Positions 56,066 through 64,000 of a stretch of 64,000 nt of DNA are shown one piece after another. The notes beneath the pieces are model-generated. The model did not search any database. It was not told the DNA's origin and worked only from the letters and a program-made list of their open reading frames with translations. Source of the stretch: Eubacterium plexicaudatum ASF492. Its GTDB lineage: Bacteria; Bacillota; Clostridia; Lachnospirales; Lachnospiraceae. Position numbers and translations under genes: made by a program. How positions within the stretch are numbered: the stretch's first letter is position 1; each line of letters starts with the position of its first letter. The stretch covers positions 3,863,501-3,927,500 of the forward strand of contig NZ_AQFT02000001.1 in the NCBI RefSeq assembly GCF_000364225.2, written 5' to 3'.

Positions 56066-57153
56066 GATTGCGGCAACTGTATCGCGCTGGACGATGGAGA
56101 GGAATGTGTCTGTGTCCAGAGCATTTCCTACTCACTGCTGTGCCGGTGGTTCCGGGCGGCGGTGCTGCCGCTGGATAAGGAACTGGAAACAGCCCTGCTT
56201 TACCGGCTGGACGCGAAACGGAGCGCCGTATGCGGGGCGCAGTTCCGGCCCGGTTCCAACCGCGCCGCCGCAGACCTTTCGCTGGCAGAGGATGAATACA
56301 TAGACCCGGCTGACGGGCTTATCCACTGTAAACATTGCGGCGGGAACCGCCAGACTGTTGTTCCCTGCTTCGGGAAATCCGGCTATTTCATGCCCCGCTG
56401 CGTCTGCCCCTGTCAGGCGGAGGCGGAACACCAGCGAAAAGAGGCCGAGGCACAGCGCAACCGTATGGAGAGCATTAAGCGCAGACGGGCGCAGGGGCTT
56501 CAAGACCGTTATCTGTACGACTATACCTTTGCCAATGACAACGGGCAGAATCGAATCCGCTGATGAAGAAAACCCACGCCTATGTGGATAACTGGAAACA
56601 GGCATATCAGGACAATACCGGGCTTCTCCTGTTCGGGGATGTGGGGACGGGAAAATCCTTTTTCGCCGGTTGTATCGCCAACGCTCTGCTTGACCGGGAT
56701 ATTCCGGTGCTGATGACGAACTTTCCCTCTATCCTGAACCGGCTGACCGGTATGTTTTCCGAGGACAGGGCGGACTTTATCGCCAGTCTGGGAATGTATG
56801 ACCTGTTAATCATTGACGATCTGGGCGTGGAGCGGAATACCGAGTACGCAATGGAGCAGATGTTCCATGTGATCGACTGCCGCTACCGCAGCCGGAAACC
56901 CATGATTATCACAACGAATTTGAAACTGGACGAAATCAAGAACCCGCCCGATCTGGCTCATGCGCGCATCTATGACCGCATATTGGAACGGTGCGCCCCA
57001 ATCCTCTTTGACGGGAAGAACTTCCGGGAGGAAAACGCCGAGACTACCAAAGCGGCGGCAAAGGGATTATATCCCAAAAATGAAACTGGAAACCGACAGA
57101 TTGGAGTATTCCCCCGCCGCCACCGGCGGGGCATCCGGGAAAGGAGTATATGA
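56066..57153 (+). pseudogene. Fused remnant: Cys-rich VLP fragment joined to DnaC-like ATPase
   Basis: 56066-56269 is the middle of a Cys-rich VLP protein (YDCGNCIALDDGEECVCVQS). It then runs in frame into the N-terminus of a DnaC-like ATPase (LSLAEDEYIDPADGLIHC, CKHCGGN). A 5-base insertion near 56551 (AATCG repeated) breaks the frame; from 56563 it reads MKKTHAYVDNWKQAYQD, Walker A FGDVGTGKSFFAG, Walker B LLIIDDLGVER. So this is an internally deleted remnant of a fourth mobilizable element, on the plus strand. Confidence 0.8.
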
Positions 57154-57157
57154 CCCT

Positions 57158-57352
57158 ATGAGCAATGTGAAAAACGCCCCTGAAATGACAGCAGCACCCA
57201 AAACCGGCGCAGAACAAAAGGATGCGCCCGCGCTGGTAAAGAAGATCGGAAAAACGACGTATGTTGTCCGGGTACATTTCAGCGAAACCAGCAAAGAAAC
57301 CATGAGCGACAAGATCAAGCGTATGCTGAAAAATGAGGTTGAGCAGATGTAA
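57158..57352 (+). CDS. tnpW: TnpW-like transposon-encoded protein (fourth element)
   Basis: A 64-residue protein with the TnpW consensus KKIGKTTYVVRVHFSETSKE and MSDKIKRMLKNEVEQM. AAGGAG lies 11 bases before ATG 57158. No serine recombinase follows, so the element is truncated on this side. Confidence 0.8.
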   Translation: MSNVKNAPEMTAAPKTGAEQKDAPALVKKIGKTTYVVRVHFSETSKETMSDKIKRMLKNEVEQM

Positions 57353-57400
57353 AAATGCGGAGCCGGAAACCGTCTCATAGGTTCCCGGCTCCGCGCCGTT

Positions 57401-57802
57401 TCAGTATTGGAGAAATTCAGCTGGTGTCATAATCATTGGATTTTTCACGCCGGATTCTAAAAAGTCTTTATCGCCGGTCAGTAAAATATCGGCCTTTGCT
57501 TCTATGGATGTCCGAAGAATCGGGCGGTCATTTACATCACGTATTTGTTTCTCTGAAATATTTTCCTCTGTCGGAACCGGAACCAGTTCCAAAGTCAGGA
57601 GCGCAACGGAAAGAAATTTATCCAGAGATGCAAGTCGATTCGGAAATTTTTTGTTAAATATCCGCTTCATTTCGTCCACATTCTGCTCACAGATTAGCCC
57701 ATGATGAGGATAGGACGCCGCTTTTACATACGCCTGAAAAGGGATGCCGTTTGCACTTAGGGCGGCAGAAATCAGGACATTGGTATCAATCAAAACTCTC
57801 AT
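57401..57802 (-). CDS. PIN-domain toxin
   Basis: A 133-residue PIN domain (RNase): MRVLIDTNVLISAAL with the first acidic residue, DVNDRPILRTSIEAKADILL and TGDKDFLE with the others. Overlaps the antitoxin gene by 4 bases. Type II toxin-antitoxin toxin of VapC-like PIN type; target RNA unknown. Confidence 0.88.
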   Translation of the reverse strand: MRVLIDTNVLISAALSANGIPFQAYVKAASYPHHGLICEQNVDEMKRIFNKKFPNRLASLDKFLSVALLTLELVPVPTEENISEKQIRDVNDRPILRTSIEAKADILLTGDKDFLESGVKNPMIMTPAEFLQY

Positions 57803-58074
57803 GCGTTCTCGTCCTCATTTCTCAATTCTTTCACAAGTGCCATGACATCATCATCGGAGGACAGACCAGCGCGTTCTGCTTCTCCAGCCATCTCTTTTTG
57901 AAGCACCTGCATAGCGTAGACAGCAGAATTGACAATGCGAACGGTGTTTCCCTCAACGATAAACGTAATGCGATCACCGCTTGCTACGCCGAGGACTTCC
58001 CGAATATCTTTCGGAATTGTGATCTGCCCCTTTGCCATGACTTTTGCGTTGTCTACAAACGTATTTGCTAACAT
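57799..58074 (-). CDS. AbrB/SpoVT-type antitoxin
   Basis: A 91-residue protein with an AbrB-like swapped-hairpin DNA-binding domain (AKGQITIPKDIREVLGVASG, ITFIVEGNTVRI) and an acidic helical C-terminus that would bind the toxin. Precedes the PIN gene (minus). GAAAGGTGG lies before ATG 58074. Confidence 0.88.
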   Translation of the reverse strand: MLANTFVDNAKVMAKGQITIPKDIREVLGVASGDRITFIVEGNTVRIVNSAVYAMQVLQKEMAGEAERAGLSSDDDVMALVKELRNEDENA

Positions 58075-58463
58075 GATTTTACACCACCTTTCTGAAATAT
58101 GGAAAGTAGGGATTTCCTACTCTTATTATATGCAGAGGACGCAAAAAAATCAAGAGAAAATGCTGGAAGTAGTATAGATTGAGAAACTGCCATTTTGAAT
58201 TTTCTGTGAATTTGATTAAAAAGTCCTTTACGGGAGTTTAACAGTCTAATTTCAAAAAATCGCTACAGGCCTGGAAATGCCTGTATTTTTTTGTCAAATT
58301 TTTTGTTTTATAGTATTGTTGCTACCCATTTTGCCTGACCTATAATTACGCTGGTTGCCTGTCACAGAATTAACCGATATAATGACATGAGAACAGAGAA
58401 AGGAAAAGGTTTCAGGACACTAATCTTTTGCACAGAGCTGTGTCCTGAAACCATCATAAAAAC
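58075..58463. other. Gene-free stretch holding the nested palindrome, left end of transposon unit 3
   Basis: Non-coding, with the AbrB/PIN promoter at its left (minus) and the palindrome (58376-58477) at its right. No gene recognised. Confidence 0.4.
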
Positions 58464-58477
58464 ATGGTCATTATATC
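58376..58477. repeat. Nested palindrome at the left side of transposon unit 3
   Basis: Outer arms GATATAATGACATG (58376-58389) and CATGGTCATTATATC (58463-58477); inner arms GGTTTCAGGACAC (58408-58420) and GTGTCCTGAAACC (58440-58452), a perfect 13-base pair. The first ORF starts inside the outer right arm (ATG 58464). Confidence 0.75.
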
Positions 58478-58821
58478 AAAATATGAAGTAGAATACAAGG
58501 AAGCTGAAGATATTTTTAATCAACGGTAAAGAAGAAGGTATCTGTTCTTGCTGTGGGAGCCCTCTTAAATACAGGGACAGCAGGAAATGGGTGCACGGGA
58601 TTGCGGGAGGAGGGAAGGCGTCCCCGATCCAGGCGCACCGGATGGAGATTGGGGCATTTGCATCCAAAGTGCCGCCCGTGCCTTTGGGGATGACGGGAAA
58701 CATCCCGGAAACGTCAAGGCTTTTGGACGCACTGGAAAAGAAATATAAGGAAGACCACGGGCAGATGGCGCGGGCGCTTTCTTTCGGAGAGTACGGGAAG
58801 GATGAGGGGAGCCATGTATGA
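58464..58821 (+). pseudogene. Remnant: zinc-ribbon (DUF6431-like) start fused to the DDE transposase C-terminus (unit 3)
   Basis: ATG 58464 reads MVIISKYEVEYKEAEDIF, then shifts; the other frame gives INGKEEGICSCCGSPLKYRD, a CxCC/zinc-ribbon start like DUF6431 proteins. It runs directly into AHRMEIGAFASKVPPVPLGM, the C-terminal end of the DDE transposase as at 51402. An internal deletion has removed the catalytic core. Confidence 0.65.
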
Positions 58822-59628
58822 GGCTTTTTTTGAAATGGAGCATACACCGTTTACAAGGGTCATTCCGGTGGAGAGGCTGTATACATCCCCCGGATAGAGG
58901 ACGCCCTTGGAAGGCTTGTTTATGTGGTTGACCACCAGATGTTTGCCGTGGTGACGGCAAATCCCAGATGCGGGAAGTCCACGATGGTGAGGATGCTTGA
59001 CGGCAGGCTTGGAAAGGAAAAATACCTGCTGTTATACCTGTCGGATTCGAAGCTGACGCCGAGATGGCTGTATGCGGGACTTTTAGGGCAGCTGGGTCTG
59101 GAGGCGCATTATTTCAGCGGGGATTCCAAACGTCTGCTGCAGAAAGAGATCCGTGCAGTCAGCGCGGAGCAGAAAAAGAAAGTCGTGTGCGTGCTGGACG
59201 AGGCGCACCTGTTAGGGAAGGACATGCTGGAAGAGCTGCGGTTCCTGCTGAATTACCAGTTTGATTCCACAAGCCCGATGTCGCTGGTGCTTGTGGGGCA
59301 GACGGAACTGTGGGAGCAGAAACTGAAGCTGCAGGCATATGAGGCCATAAGGCAGCGGATAGACATGAACATTGTCCTGGGGAGGCTGGACCATGCGGAG
59401 ACAGGGAAATATATCGCAGCCCATATGGCATATGCAGGGGCAGGGAAAGAAATCTTCACCAGCGGGGCGGAGGACGAAGTCTATAAAATATCTGCGGGCA
59501 TCCCGCGGATGATAAACCGGGTATGTGAAAAGGCGCTGATGTATGCCTGCCAGCAGCAGAAGAGGCTTTTGGATGAACATATGGTACGTTTTGTGGCGGA
59601 CCATGAAATGCTGGGAGGTGCGGGATGA
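58814..59628 (+). pseudogene. ExeA/TniB-type AAA ATPase (unit 3), frameshifted
   Basis: ATG 58814 reads MYEAFFEMEHTPFTRVIPVE then a stop after TSP, since one base is lost near 58892. The remaining 58924-59628 frame is intact with VTANPRCGKSTMV; note the Walker A glycine before Cys is Arg (PRCGKS), which may weaken it. Walker B VVCVLDEAHLL is intact. Confidence 0.75.
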
Positions 59629-59975
59629 CGGTCTGGCCGGAGGGAAGCATGGAGTTTGTGTGTACCGTGCCGGGAGAAGACAGAGGACGTGAACAAAGAT
59701 GGCTGGGGGAAGTTATGGTAAGAAGCCACAGTATGTGTATGGCAGAGCTTCTTATTTATGGAAGGGAAAGCTGCATCAACGCAGTGATCGGCAAATATAT
59801 GAGCGGCCAGTATATCTGTATTCCGGACATTGATACAGGATGCCCGTTGAGCAGGTTGTCAGATATATTCTGGAACAGGGAGAGGCTGTCAGCGCATATG
59901 AATGAGACAGATGCGGTAACCGTTGCGCATGCCCTGAGTGCATTATCAGGGTATACAGGGAGGGACTGGCTTTAA
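59625..59975 (+). CDS. Small third ORF of the DDE-ExeA transposon (unit 3), intact
   Basis: A 116-residue protein: MTVWPEGSMEFVCTVPGEDR, then MAELLIYGRESCINAVIGKY, YICIPDIDTGCPLSRLSDIF and a helical C-terminus. Overlaps the ATPase stop (ATGA). The best-preserved copy of this third gene. Unknown function. Confidence 0.75.
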   Translation: MTVWPEGSMEFVCTVPGEDRGREQRWLGEVMVRSHSMCMAELLIYGRESCINAVIGKYMSGQYICIPDIDTGCPLSRLSDIFWNRERLSAHMNETDAVTVAHALSALSGYTGRDWL

Positions 59976-60247
59976 AGGGAGACAGGACAACTGTACGCAA
60001 AATAAATGTTTGTCGAAGTGTGCGGGAAACGAAAATAATTTCATAAGGGAACAGGAAAAACAGGCCGTCGGGAATGATCCGGGCGGCCTTCCTGCGTGGA
60101 TTGTGTATGTTTCGGGTACAATTTCATGTAAGGATATAATCTTCGGTGCCTGGAATTGTCAGACAGTTTCAGGCAGCGGCTTGGGAAACGCTGTAAGCGA
60201 TGAATAACCTACCGTTCCACATATGTTCCGTTTAGGTGTAAAATAGT

Positions 60248-61960
60248 CTATATTGGCAATTGAGGTTTGTTTTCAGGTGTTATCGTTTCAACATCGATCA
60301 GTCCTGTGCAGCGTTCTTTGATAAAATCACTCCACGGAAGAAGCGTTTTAACTGCATCAGGATCCTCTTTATGCTCAGGCATGTACAGCAGCAGGACATA
60401 AAGGTATTGGAATACATTCAGCTTATTCGCTTTTGCGGTCTCTATTATACTGTAAACAAGCGCGGTTGCTTCTGCCCCGGCGACAGATGCGTGGAACAGA
60501 GAGTTCTTCCTGCCAATCGCATAGGATTTCGCGCAGCGTTCGGCTTTATTATTAGAAAGTTCGCATCTGCCGTCCAGCATATAGCTCTGCAGTGTCTCTC
60601 TGTGGTTTACTGAATAATTGACGGCTTTTTCCAGCTTGCTGCCGCCAAGCGGTTTTAGCGTTTCAATCCATGTCCAGAACTTTTCCCAGACAGGCGCCTC
60701 CTTTTCCAGGCGTTTTTCCCGTCGCTTTTCTGGTTCCATGCCTTTGAGTCCTTTTTCAATGAAAAAGAGCTTGTTGAAAAACACGAGCCCGATCTCAGCC
60801 GGAATCATACTTTTCATCTGTTCCGGACCTGGAAGCTCGATGTCTTTTACTTCCGTTTCTGAATTTATGTCCAGCAGCTTCAGTTTTTTCTGCCGTTTTG
60901 CCGGGAGGGCTTCGTAAAATTTTCTGCGGCAGTGCGCAGAGCATATGGCAAGGACCACATCCTCTACCTGGTTATAGCCGCTGTACCCATCGCACTGCAC
61001 GATGCCGGAGAAACCTTCCAGGAAAGCCTTTGGGAAAACGCCGCTGCGCCCCGCCTGGTATTCATAGAGCACGATTGGCGCCAGGCCGTCGCTCCCGCTC
61101 AAATACATCCACATGTAGGATGTGGCTTTTGCGGCTTTCCCCTTTTCGCGCAGCACCTGACAGGTTGTTTCATCCGCATGGATAATATCCCTCTGCAGGA
61201 GAAGCCGGTGCATATGGTCATATACCGGCTGGAAATATTCCATGGCACATTTTATGTACCAGTTCGCCATGGTTTCACGCGGCAGTTCCAATCCAAGCTG
61301 GGCCATGCAGGCCTCCTGGCGGTAGTATGGGACGCTTACGAAACTTTTATCAAACATGACGTACGCAACAACAGACGGCGACGCCGGGCTGTGTGCCATA
61401 AGAGGTACAGGCGTCTGCGCCTGCACGATTGTGCCGTCGCCGTCTTTACGGCATTCCGGGCAGATCAGTTCTTCCTGCATATAGCGGACACGCTCCACTT
61501 TTGCCGGGGTTATGCGCAGTTCTGTGCGGACTTGTTTATACCCAAGCAGGATCATTTGCGCATTGCAGTACGGGCAGAGCCGGTCCTTATCCGGGACAGG
61601 GATTATGACATCGCGGACAGGGATGTCCGCATAACGCTCATCCCTCGCGGCTTTCTTCTTTTTCGTCCGGGTGTGTTCTTTCACCGTTGTTTTTGCAGGC
61701 GGGTTTTCCGGTTCATCCCCGCAACTGGCTGGCGAAGTTTTTGTCTTCTCGCTTTTTGTGCCGAACAGCTGGCGCTTAAATTCTTCAAGCGTTTCCTCCA
61801 GGCCGGACTTTAAAAGGCGCAGTTCATCCACAAGGGCGCGCAGTTGTGCTATGGTCTGTTCCTGCTCCAGGATGCGTGCGTCCTGGGACTGTATCTGCAT
61901 TTTCTGCTGCTCCACCATTGTTTCCAGCAGCCGGATATAATCTTCCATATTAACTGGCAT
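60248..61960 (-). CDS. tnpC: IS66 TnpC transposase (copy 3)
   Basis: A 570-residue transposase as in copy 2; differences are confined to the N-terminal coiled coil (QKMQ for QKIH, QTIA for QAIA). ATG 61960 has GAGGAGGG upstream. Intact. Confidence 0.92.
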   Translation of the reverse strand: MPVNMEDYIRLLETMVEQQKMQIQSQDARILEQEQTIAQLRALVDELRLLKSGLEETLEEFKRQLFGTKSEKTKTSPASCGDEPENPPAKTTVKEHTRTKKKKAARDERYADIPVRDVIIPVPDKDRLCPYCNAQMILLGYKQVRTELRITPAKVERVRYMQEELICPECRKDGDGTIVQAQTPVPLMAHSPASPSVVAYVMFDKSFVSVPYYRQEACMAQLGLELPRETMANWYIKCAMEYFQPVYDHMHRLLLQRDIIHADETTCQVLREKGKAAKATSYMWMYLSGSDGLAPIVLYEYQAGRSGVFPKAFLEGFSGIVQCDGYSGYNQVEDVVLAICSAHCRRKFYEALPAKRQKKLKLLDINSETEVKDIELPGPEQMKSMIPAEIGLVFFNKLFFIEKGLKGMEPEKRREKRLEKEAPVWEKFWTWIETLKPLGGSKLEKAVNYSVNHRETLQSYMLDGRCELSNNKAERCAKSYAIGRKNSLFHASVAGAEATALVYSIIETAKANKLNVFQYLYVLLLYMPEHKEDPDAVKTLLPWSDFIKERCTGLIDVETITPENKPQLPI

Positions 61961-62248
61961 GTGCGCCCTCCTCGTTTCCATTTACTTACATTATAAGGAA
62001 ACGCGGGGATGAAATCAAACCGACCATACCTGCGCGATAGGCACAATGACGGACTGGAAACTGCCGCCAGATACAGGAAAAAGGCTTAAAAACAGCATTT
62101 TTCATGCAGGTTATCCACAGTTTTGCGGCCTGGCGCTGCGTTATGCGTGGACAGCATCCCGGAAAAAAACAGCGTCGTGGATAACATTCCCTGGCGGCTT
62201 GCGGCGCTGGAAAATAAATTTTTAAATTTCTACATAATGCACAAAAGT

Positions 62249-62605
62249 TCAGAAGTCCTTCCTGCCGGAAGGCTGCACCGCCTTTGGCTGGCAGATGGAG
62301 AGTCCTTCCAGAAGCCATCGCAGCTGCTGGCGGGTAAGCGGCCTTACTTGCGAAGCGTCCCGCGGCCACTGGAATTTTCCATTGTCCAGGCGTTTTGTGC
62401 AGAGCACGAACCCCGTCTGGTCAAAGTACAGGGCCTTTAGCGTATTTCTTTTCCGGCCGCAGAACAGATAAAGGGCGTCCGAATAAGGGTCCATCTGGTA
62501 AGTGTCCCGGATCAGGGACATAAGGCCGTCAAAGCTGCGCCGCATATCGGTGCATCCAGTGACGATATAAACTTTCGTGTCACTGGACAATGCACCTAAC
62601 AGCAC
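62249..62605 (-). CDS. tnpB: IS66 TnpB protein (copy 3)
   Basis: Identical to the copy-2 protein; GTG start coupled to tnpA. Confidence 0.9.
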   Translation of the reverse strand: MLLGALSSDTKVYIVTGCTDMRRSFDGLMSLIRDTYQMDPYSDALYLFCGRKRNTLKALYFDQTGFVLCTKRLDNGKFQWPRDASQVRPLTRQQLRWLLEGLSICQPKAVQPSGRKDF

Positions 62606-62991
62606 AGCCTCCCCAGCGCCAGAAGCGTATTCCGTATGGTATCTTCTGAAGCACCGTCTGCAATTTCAATGCTGTACCCCGGCATCCTGACCGTGATGGC
62701 AGCATGGGCTGCTGGAACCGGCAGCGTATCACTTGCAGCGCAGCCTGGATCAGGGACAGGGCTGCTGCCCAGCTCCAGTGGAACCACTTCGTGCATCTGT
62801 CTGGATGGGGCCGCCTGCGGATCTGGTATGATACAGGATTTTTTCTTTAGGTCTGAAACTTTGTTATGAAATGTTTTTATGGATATGGAATGCAGCCGGC
62901 ACCATTCTCTGTCAGGCAGGCCGCTCGTGCGGCATTCCTGGATCAGCTCCAGCCATTCCTGGTCACTGCGGGTTTTCTTTTTCTCTGACAT
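62596..62991 (-). CDS. tnpA: IS66 TnpA protein (copy 3)
   Basis: Same 131-residue sequence as copy 2. Confidence 0.88.
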   Translation of the reverse strand: MSEKKKTRSDQEWLELIQECRTSGLPDREWCRLHSISIKTFHNKVSDLKKKSCIIPDPQAAPSRQMHEVVPLELGSSPVPDPGCAASDTLPVPAAHAAITVRMPGYSIEIADGASEDTIRNTLLALGRLCC

Positions 62992-63261
62992 AGCATCATC
63001 TCCTGATTATTATTTTGGAATGGATGGCAGTAGTGGAGCCGCAGGAAAAGCAATAAACGGCTGCCGGGCTACTTTATCAAGAACTGATGTGGACATCCGC
63101 TCCAAGCTGATACCATTATAGAGCAAAATCAAGTTCCTGTGGAACGGTGGGTTATTCATCGCTTACGAGATAATTGCTTTTTCTTTGCAATCGGACAATA
63201 AATTAAAAAATCTATAAGAATGATGTATAAAACGGAAACAAATAAGCGTATAGAAGCGAAA

Positions 63262-63687
63262 TCAGTGCTCTGTCTGATCTGTCATAATGACCCATCGAAA
63301 GCCGAATTTATCTATAAAACTGACACTGCAGGAACTGTATGTAGTGCTGTGTACCGGATAAATGATCTCGCTTCCGTCCTGCATAATCTCAAAGACCCGC
63401 ATAACATCCTCTTTTGTTTCCAGTGTGATAGTCAGTGAAAGGGCAGTGCTTGGTTTAAAAGGGATATCCAGATTATCCGCCATCATGATCCGTTGATTTC
63501 CGATAAGGAGTTCCGCATGATAGATATATTCTTTCTGTTCTTCTGACAGTTCTCTATGAAAATCGTCCCATTTTGCATCGCTGTACCGAAGCAGGCAGTT
63601 GATTTCTGCGTCGAATGCTTTTTGGTAAAGATATATTGCTTCTTCACATTTCCCATCAAAATTGAAATTCGGTGTAATAATTGCCAT
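63262..63687 (-). CDS. VOC-family (PhnB-like) protein
   Basis: A 141-residue protein of the glyoxalase/VOC fold, PhnB-type: IITPNFNFDGKCEEAIYLYQ, AELLIGNQRIMMADNLDI, LSLTITLETKEDVMRVFEIM, and FIDKFGFRWVIMTDQ. Not obviously linked to a mobile element; probably a host gene or cargo. GGAGG lies 7 bases before ATG 63687. Substrate unknown. Confidence 0.85.
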   Translation of the reverse strand: MAIITPNFNFDGKCEEAIYLYQKAFDAEINCLLRYSDAKWDDFHRELSEEQKEYIYHAELLIGNQRIMMADNLDIPFKPSTALSLTITLETKEDVMRVFEIMQDGSEIIYPVHSTTYSSCSVSFIDKFGFRWVIMTDQTEH

Positions 63688-63713
63688 ATTCGTATTCCTC
63701 CAATATGACTTTG

Positions 63714-64000
63714 GAGCGGTCTCGGAAACTCTTTAAACCCGAATTTCCGCTCTTTTTTCATGTTCTTCTTTTTTGCTTTCCTCCATATCCCGGAAAACAT
63801 TTTTGTTAAATTTTCAAAAAAGTATTGACATATAAGTCAAAATGTGCGGCGCGTTTGGTGACCATATACGCCAGTCACCAAACGCGCCCCTTGTAGTTAA
63901 GAAGCGTCTGTGCCACACGCACAGCATTAAACTAAACTACTAGGAGGTGCACTTTATGATCAAGTACTGGCAACCCATGCAAGATTACAAGTACTTTCTC
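63714..64000 (+). mobile_element. DDE insertion sequence, copy 2 (left 287 bp; runs off the window)
   Basis: Starts GAGCGGTCTCGGAAACTC and repeats the copy-1 leader (hairpin 63849-63887, TAGGAGG) with only a few base differences. The transposase start ATG is at 63956. Confidence 0.9.
63956..64000 (+). CDS. DDE transposase, first 15 codons (copy 2)
   Basis: MIKYWQPMQDYKYFL matches the copy-1 protein start; the rest lies outside the window. Confidence 0.9.
   Translation, partial: MIKYWQPMQDYKYFL

Larger units (their letters stand above)
60193..63166 (-). mobile_element. IS66-family element, copy 3
   Basis: Ends GTAAGCGATGAATAACC at 60193 and 63166; near-identical to copy 2. The 8-base flanks (GAAACGCT and GAGATAAT) differ, so no target duplication remains. 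Confidence 0.9.

Overview
The window is a densely layered mobile-DNA region from a low-GC Gram-positive anaerobe, most likely a gut Clostridia (Lachnospiraceae-like). That placement is an inference from the Tn1549/Tn4451-type conjugation genes, TnpX/TndX-type large serine recombinases, Maff2 and TnpW proteins, Shine-Dalgarno sites of the AGGAGG type, and an anaerobic hcp/ferredoxin/Crp locus. No rRNA, tRNA or CRISPR array was seen.

Layout. (1) 1-8669: a mobilizable element on the minus strand (serine recombinase, TnpW, DnaC-like ATPase, replisome organizer, Cys-rich VLP, MOBP relaxase, MobC, sigma/HTH pair, cargo GNAT-YoaP, zinc-ribbon and WYL regulator). It is inserted in the maff2 gene of a conjugative element. 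(2) 8652-9831: the truncated maff2 and the 3' third of virD4 of that ICE. (3) 9832-18659: a second mobilizable element (TnpW, Rpn nuclease, MobA/MobL, DUF3847-like, ABC transporter with three permeases, serine recombinase), inserted in virD4. (4) 18660-26220: the ICE segment repA - DUF3846 - PAPS-reductase-like - pcfB - virD4 on the plus strand, with a group II intron in virD4 and, at its far end, the first codons of the element-2 recombinase. (5) 26221-31205: ICE recombinase, TnpW, DUF6551/DGQHR-like protein, ParB and HTH genes, all minus. (6) 31671-36155: an HTH remnant, a degenerate OmpR-type regulator, hcp, a ferredoxin protein and a divergent Crp/Fnr regulator. (7) 36156-41160: a RIT-like trio of tyrosine recombinases, split by an IS110-type element and cut by IS66. 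(8) 41161-64000: an IS graveyard with three IS66 copies, three degraded copies of a DDE transposase - ExeA ATPase - small ORF transposon, an IS91-type pair, an ISAs1-type element, two copies of another DDE IS, a fragment of a fourth mobilizable element, a PIN/AbrB toxin-antitoxin pair and a VOC protein.

The central reading is that 18655-26220 is an inverted segment. virD4 and the element-2 recombinase are each split between its two ends. Flipping it back restores an uninterrupted recombinase N-terminus, puts the virD4 parts in one orientation, and makes every ICE gene from parB to maff2 co-directional. The join sits at a 5-bp identity, GATGA, and each end then carries a 14-bp ICE-end repeat. 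This looks like the ICE attachment site recombining with a site in the recombinase gene of an element that the ICE itself carried.

Many genes carry single-base indels, nearly all deletions in homopolymers. Either this region is decaying or the assembly has uncorrected long-read errors; 'pseudogene' calls that rest only on such indels should be read with that in mind.
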